A stretch of 6,982 nt of DNA from Candidatus Zixiibacteriota bacterium (GTDB taxonomy: Bacteria; Zixibacteria; MSB-5A5; GN15; FEB-12), in NCBI GenBank assembly GCA_003641405.1, contig QNAF01000137.1, positions 1 to 6,982 on the forward strand, written 5' to 3'. Position 1 is the first letter of the stretch. The number at the start of each line of letters is the position of its first letter. The translations under genes and the position numbers were made by a program. Under the pieces are notes generated by a model. The model did not search any database and was not told where the DNA came from. It saw only the letters and a list, made by a program, of their open reading frames with translations. Positions 1 through 4,674 of the stretch are shown piece after piece.

Positions 1-56
1 AATCTCACTGCTTCAACTTTGAAAGCTCGGTCAAACTGACGACGCTTCTTGGACAT
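1..56 (-). CDS. IS3-family transposase OrfA, N-terminal fragment
   Basis: Only the first 18 codons are in the window; they read MSKKRRQFDRAFKVEAVR. This matches the usual opening of IS3/IS911-type OrfA proteins (MSKKRR, then F..eFK.eAV), which carry an N-terminal helix-turn-helix that binds the terminal repeats. The start is the ATG at 54-56, supported by AGGAGGTG at 62-69 with a 5-nt spacer, an excellent ribosome binding site. In this family OrfA is normally followed by OrfB, made as an OrfAB fusion by a -1 frameshift and carrying the DDE catalytic core; none of that is visible here. The gene lies in the same direction as the upstream tyrosine transposase, so transcripts from that gene could run into it. 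Confidence 0.75.
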   Translation of the reverse strand, partial: MSKKRRQFDRAFKVEAVR

Positions 57-69
57 AAACACACCTCCT

Positions 70-88
70 GATAGAAGTTAACTCTATC
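70..88 (-). promoter_or_regulatory. Leader hairpin just before the IS orfA ribosome binding site
   Basis: GATAGA at 70-75 and TCTATC at 83-88 are exact inverted repeats around a 7-base loop that contains GTTAAC. On the minus strand the hairpin ends right where the AGGAGGTG ribosome binding site begins. The structure is seen directly. A role in damping translation from transcripts entering the element from outside is inference, by analogy with other insertion sequences that protect their transposase start this way. Confidence 0.4.
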
Positions 89-118
89 TTCTCGATGTGT
101 CCACAATTCGGGGGAGGT

Positions 119-619
119 TCAAACACCATCTATCTCCAACGGCACGTCCTTTGCCCCTTGATACCAATTGTAACTGGACCATGACCAATCGCCAGGTTCA
201 CTCACAAGACCGCGGTTAACAGGATTCTTGTGACAGTAGCTAATCTTCTCTGTTACTGTGGCTGAAGTACGGCAGTTGTGATCATAGCAACGGCGTTGCC
301 AGACTGCCAATTGACCGGTAGTCCGGATCAATATCGGTACAATAGACCGCTTCCGGATGGACATTGACGTCCTTGCTTTCATCTGCCCTATTGCAGGGCC
401 AAGCTTCATACCGTCGGGCGGAAGTAGCACTAGATGAATATGTTCTGGCATAACAACGTAACCAAGAATCTTCACATTCTGTTCATGTCGGAGTCTTGCT
501 AGCTCATCAAGCAACATCTTGATGTTCTCATTATCGGCAAGATAAGGATGCCTGCGATAGCATGAGAATGTGATGAACCGTGCAGTCCCCAGATTGTCAT
601 AATGCCGAAGGCGAGTCAT
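119..619 (-). CDS. REP-associated tyrosine transposase (RAYT, Y1 HUH family)
   Basis: A 166-residue single-domain HUH nuclease of the IS200-like/REP-associated group. These enzymes cut single-stranded DNA at REP hairpins through a 5'-phosphotyrosine link and are thought to spread REP sequences around the chromosome. The metal-binding HUH motif is H60-I-H62 in VMPEHIHLVL. The motif WQRRCYDHNCR (about 107-117) leads to the catalytic helix, where Y128 in YCHKNPVNRGLV is the likely nucleophile. The C-terminal DWSWSSYNWY is also typical. The length is normal or slightly short. The start is the ATG at 617-619; I see no good ribosome binding site. The stop codon TGA (119-121) is the first three bases of the adjoining insertion sequence, so the original C-terminus may have been altered by a few residues. 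A REP-like hairpin lies about 45 bp upstream. The family call is firm; present-day activity is unknown. Confidence 0.9.
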   Translation of the reverse strand: MTRLRHYDNLGTARFITFSCYRRHPYLADNENIKMLLDELARLRHEQNVKILGYVVMPEHIHLVLLPPDGMKLGPAIGQMKARTSMSIRKRSIVPILIRTTGQLAVWQRRCYDHNCRTSATVTEKISYCHKNPVNRGLVSEPGDWSWSSYNWYQGAKDVPLEIDGV

Positions 620-665
620 GAGTACATGTTAATCGGGATTCGTCTATGTGTCAATCACATTGTTA

Positions 666-687
666 CCCACCATAAATGGCGGGCCAC
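666..687 (-). repeat. REP-like hairpin with GTGG tetranucleotide, likely RAYT substrate
   Basis: Read on the minus strand, GTGG (687-684) is followed at once by CCCGCCATTTATGGTGGG (683-666), which folds into an 8-pair stem with one G-T wobble and a TT turn. The opposite strand would have an A-C mismatch instead, so the hairpin is built for the minus strand. A GT(A/G)G tetranucleotide directly 5' of a hairpin is the known signature of REP sequences recognised by RAYT enzymes, and a RAYT gene starts 47 bp away in the same direction. It lies 10 bp past the stop of the GIY-YIG gene and could also protect that transcript's 3' end. Other copies elsewhere in the genome would settle its identity. Confidence 0.5.
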
Positions 688-697
688 CCGTCCCAAA

Positions 698-976
698 CTA
701 CTTGAATCTTGGGTTTCTATTGTAACCAATAGATGGATCATTTGATTGATATTCTATGATCAACTCATTCTCTTTTTTATTCACTTCCTTATCTGTTGCG
801 CTATCTGACTCCCACAGAATTTGCTTTCTGATAACAAAATCTCTTCTATTTTCTCTAGTAAAATCTTTTTCAATGATTTTGCTATCTGCACTCCCAAAGT
901 AATTGATTGAGTCAGTAAGGTCTTTACCTATATAGATCTTACCGTTTGGATAAGTGATTTTGTAGACGATCTTCAC
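698..976 (-). CDS. Small GIY-YIG nuclease-like protein
   Basis: A 92-residue protein that is essentially a bare GIY-YIG endonuclease domain, a fold that makes metal-dependent cuts in DNA. The first strand pair reads VYKITYPNGKIYIG, with Y5 and Y15 at the positions of the two signature tyrosines and G17 closing YIG; the usual GIY tripeptide is degenerate. Next come YFGS (26-29), the basic helix TRENRRDF (40-47), E69 in KKENELI as the likely metal-binding glutamate, and the family ending GYNRNP (84-89). The chosen start is GTG at 974-976, because the fold begins at once; there is no clear ribosome binding site. The gene is markedly AT-rich (about 32% G+C over 721-960, by hand count) against more than 50% on both sides, which points to acquisition from elsewhere. 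There is no DNA-targeting domain, so its job (homing, defence, repair or none) cannot be read from the sequence. Confidence 0.8.
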   Translation of the reverse strand: MKIVYKITYPNGKIYIGKDLTDSINYFGSADSKIIEKDFTRENRRDFVIRKQILWESDSATDKEVNKKENELIIEYQSNDPSIGYNRNPRFK

Positions 977-1040
977 TGGATTAATTCTTAGTTATTTGAT
1001 CTAAGATTTAATGACTTCTACCATTTCATTCAATTCCAGT

Positions 1041-1068
1041 GGTGGTTTGCTTGAGGACGCCACCCTAC
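1041..1068 (-). repeat. Possible second REP-like hairpin (GTAG plus GGTGG/CCACC stem)
   Basis: On the minus strand GTAG (1068-1065) is followed directly by GGTGG (1064-1060) and, after a 14-base loop, CCACC (1045-1041). GTAG is the commonest REP tetranucleotide and sits in the right place, but the stem is only 5 bp and the loop is large. The hairpin begins 8 bp after the stop codon of the COG3014-type gene, so it could equally mark that transcript's 3' end, though no T-run follows. The rest of the 977-1072 spacer shows only AT-rich sequence and no convincing promoter for the GIY-YIG gene; the best candidate is a weak TTGAAT-17-TAAATC. Confidence 0.3.
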
Positions 1069-1072
1069 ACAA

Positions 1073-2473
1073 TCAGTTCAAACAAACCGCTTCGATCATA
1101 TTCAGGCCGCCATCGACTACGCGGTAGCCAGGGATCAGTTGGCTCGACACAAGACCACCGGCATGGTCGATAAACTCCACTGTCAGATCATACTCCCCGG
1201 CCGGAAGCACAAAGTCACCGACCAGTATTCTCCCCGGAAGCAATCTCGCACAGCGCAAATCGGCGTTTTCTGAGACGTCGGTCACTACGTCGATTGCAGC
1301 CTTCTTCAGCCAGCCACCAAGTCCGCCGGTGTCGGCTTTTTTCTTGGCCTTGTGCGCCACCAGCCCCTTGGCAACCGCGCGCGCCACCGTGCGCAAATAG
1401 ATCAGTGAACTGCGCGCCTCGAACGTCTCACGCGCCACCGATCCGACATCTTCGAGTAACTGAAGTTGACCCAGCAATTCGCCGGAGACATAGACGTTCG
1501 CGTGAGAAATCACCGATACCCGGTCAGCCAGCTTCGGGATTGCAAACTTGAAGTAGTAGTCTTCCGAGATTGCCATCGGCAAATGATTATACTCCTGATC
1601 CTCATTCTCGCCGTCCGTGTACAGGATCTGTACCAGGTCAAGATCCTTGTCAGTCCTGATACGAAGGTTCAGCGCCTCTTTCACCGGCGAAAGTCCGGCC
1701 AGTGCCACTACGCTGAGAATCGCGCCTTCATCGGAGTGATACTGCACGTCCGGCATATCAAAGCCGTAGATGAACGGCTGAAGGCTGAACGCCTGTTTCA
1801 GATAGTCGTGGTCGATGCGTGCGTCGTCCCATTTGCCATCGGCGGCATATATGTGCATACTCAGATAACGCGCGAAAGCACTGTTGTAAAACCGCACCGG
1901 CTTGATATCATAGTCAATCACAACACCGGAAGTGTCGTTGGTCGACTGCTGCCGGAACATCTCCTCAACATCGGCGTACTTCTGTTCTAACTGCTCAAGT
2001 TTGAGATTGGCCCGGCGGGTTTCCACAAAGGCGTCGTCAAACTTGTCCATGGCTATGTAGTTCAGCGCCTTGATGAGATTGGAGTAGAGAACTTCGTAGT
2101 CCTCACCTGAATACTCAAGGGCGTTGTCGTTGAGAAGCACGGATGTCACCGCGCGAGATATGGACTTGGTGAACAGGTTCTCGGCAGCTTCTTCGGCCTC
2201 GTGCAGCCGCGTGTTGCTACTGTCGAACTGTGCGGCGTAGTGGTGCGCCAGCCCGGCATCGAGATAATAAACCAGCCGGTCTTTTTTGCCGTATTTCCCG
2301 CCCTCTTTAGCCTGCTGAAGCCCATTTACGGCAGCATCATAGTTCTGCGCTCGAAGCTCCGCCGTGATGGGATCATAGAAATCCTTCCGGGTGGAAACCG
2401 AGCCACACCCGGCCAACAGCACCAGGGCAACAAGCCCTGGCGATATGAATCTTAGCAGTCGTTCAGCAACCAC
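1073..2473 (-). CDS. COG3014-type TPR-like lipoprotein
   Basis: A 466-residue predicted lipoprotein. The signal peptide (residues 1-22) ends in the lipobox L20-A-G-C23, so the mature protein should be lipid-anchored on the periplasmic side. Residues about 35-230 are helical with TPR-like pairs (for example QNYDAAVNGLQQA, and ALNYIAMDKFDDAFVETRRAN at 136-156). A beta-rich middle follows, then the segment RSSLIYLRTVARAVAKGL (354-371) and a final beta domain around LPGRILVGDFVLPAGEYDL. This order fits the uncharacterised COG3014 family, known to me from proteobacteria where it is found beside lpoB-like genes. Here too it follows lpoB, 6 bp after its stop, so the two are surely one transcript. 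The start is the GTG at 2471-2473, chosen because it gives a complete signal peptide; the ribosome binding site is weak (AAGTGG), suggesting translational coupling to lpoB. A scaffold role in cell-wall synthesis is inference. Confidence 0.75.
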   Translation of the reverse strand: MVAERLLRFISPGLVALVLLAGCGSVSTRKDFYDPITAELRAQNYDAAVNGLQQAKEGGKYGKKDRLVYYLDAGLAHHYAAQFDSSNTRLHEAEEAAENLFTKSISRAVTSVLLNDNALEYSGEDYEVLYSNLIKALNYIAMDKFDDAFVETRRANLKLEQLEQKYADVEEMFRQQSTNDTSGVVIDYDIKPVRFYNSAFARYLSMHIYAADGKWDDARIDHDYLKQAFSLQPFIYGFDMPDVQYHSDEGAILSVVALAGLSPVKEALNLRIRTDKDLDLVQILYTDGENEDQEYNHLPMAISEDYYFKFAIPKLADRVSVISHANVYVSGELLGQLQLLEDVGSVARETFEARSSLIYLRTVARAVAKGLVAHKAKKKADTGGLGGWLKKAAIDVVTDVSENADLRCARLLPGRILVGDFVLPAGEYDLTVEFIDHAGGLVSSQLIPGYRVVDGGLNMIEAVCLN

Positions 2474-2479
2474 AGGCGT

Positions 2480-3076
2480 TTACCACTTGGTTTTGCCCTG
2501 TGAGATACCCTTCTTGATTTCCTTGGTGCCTATCCAGACTTTCTCCATAGTCTCGATATTGACCAACTCAAGGTCCGTCTGATAGAAAATCGCTCGCTTG
2601 CCGCCTTCCTGGTCCTCTATCGATTTGACCGCCCCCTGCAGGATGAAATCGGCGCCGGTTTCGTTACGCATTAATTTCATGGTTTCGCGTGAGGCAAACT
2701 CTGATTGCTCCTGGCGTTCTCCGCGAATCTCCGCACGAGCCTCTTTTCCGGCCACAAAACGAACCTGCGACGAGTTGATCAGTTCGCGCTCAAAATCTGT
2801 CGTGAATACTTCCGTATCGATATGCTCACTGCTCTTGTTGCGGATGAATCCCACCGTGACAACCGGCTTGGCACCGTTTTCAACCGCAAAATTGGTCAGC
2901 CAGGGTTTGGACAGACAATCGGAGATCATCTCCTCGGCTACCAGGCGTGAATCCGTGTCATTCCATTTACCTGAAAGGTCTGTTACGGTTTCTGGATCCA
3001 GTCGTGCGATCTGTTTTCCCCCGCTGCAACCAACGATCACTCCACATACGAGGATGATCAGCAATGCTTTCTTCAT
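2480..3076 (-). CDS. lpoB: LpoB-family penicillin-binding protein activator
   Basis: A 198-residue lipoprotein. In E. coli, LpoB sits in the outer membrane and reaches through the wall to activate the bifunctional peptidoglycan synthase PBP1b. The signal peptide ends in I14-V-G-C17. A short linker leads to DLSGKWNDTDSRLVAEEM (33-50), then the conserved core: VGFIRNKSSEHIDTEVFT (75-92), ELINSSQVRFV (98-108), a helix, GADFILQGAVKSI (141-153) and the family ending VWIGTKEIKKG (180-190). The ATG at 3074-3076 has AAGGAG 7 nt upstream. The linker is short compared with the long disordered tether of E. coli LpoB, suggesting a thinner gap or a different partner. It is the first gene of an operon with the COG3014-type lipoprotein, and a promoter candidate lies about 80 bp upstream. 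The family assignment is secure; the synthase it activates in this organism is not known. Confidence 0.88.
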   Translation of the reverse strand: MKKALLIILVCGVIVGCSGGKQIARLDPETVTDLSGKWNDTDSRLVAEEMISDCLSKPWLTNFAVENGAKPVVTVGFIRNKSSEHIDTEVFTTDFERELINSSQVRFVAGKEARAEIRGERQEQSEFASRETMKLMRNETGADFILQGAVKSIEDQEGGKRAIFYQTDLELVNIETMEKVWIGTKEIKKGISQGKTKW

Positions 3077-3164
3077 CTCAAGGCTCCTTCCATAGTGTAT
3101 TTCTAAGCTTGTGCATTCTCCACCGAGCGATCAGCGGTATAGATACCCCTGATACTGATGCCAC

Positions 3165-3192
3165 GTTACAATGGTTTTCCTTGGAATGTCAA
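3165..3192 (-). promoter_or_regulatory. Sigma-70-like promoter for the lpoB operon
   Basis: On the minus strand a perfect -35 hexamer TTGACA (3192-3187) is followed, after 16 bp, by TGTAAC (3170-3165), which matches the -10 consensus at 4 of 6 positions. Transcription would start near 3158 and give a leader of about 80 nt before lpoB. The leader contains GGTAT-AG-ATACC (3136-3147), a short inverted repeat that could be an operator. The -35 is strong evidence; the weak -10 keeps confidence moderate. Confidence 0.55.
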
Positions 3193-3213
3193 GTATTGAG
3201 GAAAGTCAGGATC

Positions 3214-3254
3214 AAGCCCCTCGGGGCTTCCCGGCTTACGTCCGGAAAACCCCG
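3214..3254 (-). terminator. Overlapping hairpins 3' of the propeller lipoprotein gene
   Basis: Read as minus-strand RNA, 3254-3222 forms CGGGGUUUUCCGG, a 7-nt loop, then CCGGGAAGCCCCG: 13 consecutive pairs including two G-U wobbles. It starts 27 nt after the stop of the propeller gene. The next bases give a second possible hairpin, AAGCCCC-GA-GGGGCTT (3229-3214), which shares sequence with the first, so the two exclude each other. No U-run follows, so this is not a standard intrinsic terminator; it may stabilise a 3' end, terminate with help from Rho, or be a dispersed repeat. The wobble pattern shows the minus strand is the one that folds. Confidence 0.4.
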
Positions 3255-3280
3255 CAATACCCAGCCCCCACAACAATTAA

Positions 3281-4381
3281 CTACTGAACCGTTGCAGCCA
3301 GTTCGTGATCTTTTTCTTGCCATGGTTCGGCAAGCGTTGTCACCGCCGGTCCGGATTTGAGAATAAGACCGTCTAGGGCAGTCGCGGCAATGATCCGCCG
3401 ACCGGTCGCACAGACCGACACAATCATCTTGTCGCCAAGCTTCTTGACCGGAACGAGTTCCTCGTTGTGATAACTCACCAGACCTTCGGTCGTACCGATA
3501 TAAACCACCCACTCTGAAGCGTCTATCGAAGAGACATACGCGCAGGGGAGACCATCATCGATCGTGAGCGTTTTCCAGCTACCGCCGTCATAGACATAGA
3601 GGCCGTCGAAAGTGCCGAGATACAGGTGGTCATGATTGAATGCCAGCGCTGTCACATGGTCAAACAGGGATTTGTCACGCGAGAGATAACGCTTATTGAA
3701 ATTCTCGCCATTCCACCTGAACAGCCCCTGTCCGTCCGTACCGACCCAGAGACCGGTCTCATCAGATACAAGAGCACTAACGTCAACTTCTTCCATCAAC
3801 GCAATCAACCCGAGGATATTCTTCGCGAATAGTCCGTCGGTGGTACCGATCATCAGGCTGGGACCGAAACTGGCCAGAGCATTAATGTTTCCGCTGAACT
3901 CGGCTTCTTCCGGCACCAGACCCGCGCCGTCAATCCTGTACAGACAATCGCCGCCGGCGTAGATTTCACCCGAATGTTCTACCAACACGTTCAGGGGCTC
4001 TTCTACAGGAGTAAGCGTGTAATCCTTCGTCTTGAGGTCATAGATAAGCAATCCGCCATCGTAAACCGCGTAGAGCAGCGACCCTTTAGCTGTCATGTCT
4101 GCAACGACCGGCAGGTCGCATCCCGCGTCCCTGACTCTGGCAGCCAGATCCACCGCCGGTGTGTTTTGCTCAGGTGGTCCGACCAAATCTTTGCGATCTT
4201 CTGTCGCCCCGGTCACTGCCGCATTGTCCAGGCTTTCCGCCACTGCGACCGCCACCGTATCAACGACACGGGCGACAAATCCCGAATTTTCTGCCCCGGA
4301 GTCTGACGAACAGCCAGTGAGTGCCACCGCAGCCAATACTGCGACTCCGAGGGCAAATCCTGTTGAAAAGTTGAGTTTCAT
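3281..4381 (-). CDS. Beta-propeller lipoprotein with Reg_prop-like repeats
   Basis: A 366-residue predicted lipoprotein. The signal peptide ends in L21-T-G-C24. Residues 25-95 are a low-complexity, Ala/Val/Asp-rich linker. From about 96 to the end run six or seven repeats of roughly 40 residues with the pattern L(W/Y)(V/I/L)GT..GL(F/Y)..: MIGTTDGLFA (177-186), LWVGTDGQGLFRWNG (211-225), LYLGTFDGLYVYDG (253-266), VYIGTTEGLVSY (293-304). This is the blade signature of propellers like those in the periplasmic sensors of hybrid two-component systems, but here the propeller stands alone with no kinase attached. The start is the ATG at 4379-4381, with AAGGAGG (4387-4393) 5 nt upstream. A near-consensus sigma-54 promoter precedes it. 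It is divergent from the solute-binding-like protein/kinase operon, so it is a good candidate target of that system. The ligand or partner is unknown. Confidence 0.8.
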   Translation of the reverse strand: MKLNFSTGFALGVAVLAAVALTGCSSDSGAENSGFVARVVDTVAVAVAESLDNAAVTGATEDRKDLVGPPEQNTPAVDLAARVRDAGCDLPVVADMTAKGSLLYAVYDGGLLIYDLKTKDYTLTPVEEPLNVLVEHSGEIYAGGDCLYRIDGAGLVPEEAEFSGNINALASFGPSLMIGTTDGLFAKNILGLIALMEEVDVSALVSDETGLWVGTDGQGLFRWNGENFNKRYLSRDKSLFDHVTALAFNHDHLYLGTFDGLYVYDGGSWKTLTIDDGLPCAYVSSIDASEWVVYIGTTEGLVSYHNEELVPVKKLGDKMIVSVCATGRRIIAATALDGLILKSGPAVTTLAEPWQEKDHELAATVQ

Positions 4382-4423
4382 CTCTTCCTCCTTAGTTAAG
4401 TGGTTACGTTCGTATTAGCCCAT

Positions 4424-4439
4424 TGCAAGCGGCATGCCT
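4424..4439 (-). promoter_or_regulatory. Sigma-54 (-24/-12) promoter of the propeller lipoprotein gene
   Basis: The minus strand reads AGGCATGCCGCTTGCA. Against the sigma-54 consensus TGGCAYRNNNNTTGCW this differs only at the first base, and the GG and GC are exactly 10 bp apart. Transcription should start near 4413, leaving a leader of about 32 nt that carries the strong AAGGAGG site. Sigma-54 promoters need an ATP-driven enhancer-binding protein; two candidate sites lie at about -100 and -163 (4505-4520 and 4568-4583). An NtrY-type kinase, whose family normally partners an NtrC-class regulator, is encoded next door. Confidence 0.7.
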
Positions 4440-4504
4440 GTTGTGTATATCGTTGAATAGCAATAACATAGCGCCAAGATGATGTCGCGCCAATCAGAGT
4501 GAGC

Positions 4505-4520
4505 GTGTCAGAATTGACAC
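4505..4520. promoter_or_regulatory. Inverted-repeat operator, copy 1
   Basis: GTGTCAGAATTGACAC has perfect 6-bp arms, GTGTCA and TGACAC, around a 4-base centre. A second copy of the same design lies at 4568-4583. Its centre is about 100 bp upstream of the predicted sigma-54 start, a usual place for an enhancer-binding protein dimer. It also contains TTGACA on the plus strand, but no good -10 follows at the right distance. Confidence 0.6.
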
Positions 4521-4567
4521 ATGGAAACGTGTACTTGTCTAACCTGCTGATACACTGTTATTTAGTT

Positions 4568-4583
4568 GTGTCTATTTTGACAC
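4568..4583. promoter_or_regulatory. Inverted-repeat operator, copy 2
   Basis: GTGTCTATTTTGACAC repeats the design of copy 1 with one arm mismatch, and extends by one base pair on each side (T...A). The two centres (4512.5 and 4575.5) are 63 bp apart, six turns of B-DNA, so two dimers would bind on the same face. It is also about 50 bp upstream of the start expected from the TATAAA at 4613-4618, so the same protein could control the rightward operon. Confidence 0.6.
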
Positions 4584-4612
4584 AGGTTGAGGCGGCTAAC
4601 ACATTTCGCTTG

Positions 4613-4618
4613 TATAAA
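4613..4618 (+). promoter_or_regulatory. Candidate -10 element for the rightward operon
   Basis: TATAAA is a good -10 hexamer, 57 bp before the start codon at 4675. The bases 17-18 bp upstream (GAGGCGG) are no match to a -35. A promoter without a -35 usually needs an activator, and inverted-repeat copy 2 lies just upstream. Transcription would start near 4625. The alternative, TTGACA at 4577-4582 inside copy 2, has no fitting -10. Confidence 0.35.
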
Positions 4619-4643
4619 GTAGTAGAACTTCACTGATTGTACT

Positions 4644-4674
4644 GGAGGAAGCGGCCGCAGACCGCTGATTTGGG
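4644..4674 (+). promoter_or_regulatory. Ribosome binding site separated from its ATG by a hairpin
   Basis: GGAGG at 4644-4648 is the only strong ribosome binding sequence before the ATG at 4675, yet it lies 26 nt away. Between them AGCGG (4650-4654) and CCGCT (4662-4666) pair across a 7-nt loop. Folding that 17-nt hairpin out leaves a 9-nt spacer, which is ideal. A stop codon at 4666-4668 in the same frame rules out an upstream start. Phage T4 genes are known to bridge such gaps by hairpins; whether this one does is inference. Confidence 0.4.

Larger units (their letters stand above)
1..121 (-). mobile_element. IS3-family insertion sequence, left end only
   Basis: This is the left end of an insertion sequence that continues beyond base 1. 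Read on the minus strand it begins TGAACCTCCCCC at base 121 and carries GTGGACAC about 17 bp further in, a layout typical of IS3-family terminal repeats, which start with TG. A strong ribosome binding site and the start of an orfA-like gene follow inside, in the expected order of terminal repeat, leader, orfA. The element sits directly against the 3' end of the tyrosine transposase gene at 119-619. Its other end, the frameshift site and orfB lie outside the window, so completeness and target duplication cannot be judged. The boundary at 121 is inferred from the TG start and may be off by a few bases. Confidence 0.75.

Noticed and set aside
977..1072. Integron attC site flanking the small GIY-YIG gene
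   Set aside because: No paired GTTRRRY/RYYYAAC core sites are visible on either side of the gene.
1466..1990. Plus-strand open frame of 174 codons inside the COG3014-type gene (also 1294-1551 and 2201-2455)
   Set aside because: Antisense to a well-supported gene; no ribosome binding site and no recognisable domain.
2598..3095. Plus-strand open frame of 165 codons covering lpoB
   Set aside because: The opposite strand encodes a full LpoB with conserved motifs; this frame is Ser/Arg-rich with no family features.
3189..3512. Minus-strand open frame of 107 codons overlapping the end of the propeller gene
   Set aside because: Cys/Arg-rich out-of-frame translation that crosses the hairpin region; the propeller frame explains the region.
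4430..4445. Mirror-image sigma-54 promoter on the plus strand (CGGCATGCCTGTTGTG)
   Set aside because: The essential -12 GC is GT, and it would lie 230 bp from the rightward gene; it arises from the palindromic GGCATGCC shared with the minus-strand promoter.
4529..4555. Third inverted repeat GTGTA...TACAC between the two operators
   Set aside because: Short arms, 17-bp spacing and a different sequence from the paired sites; likely chance.
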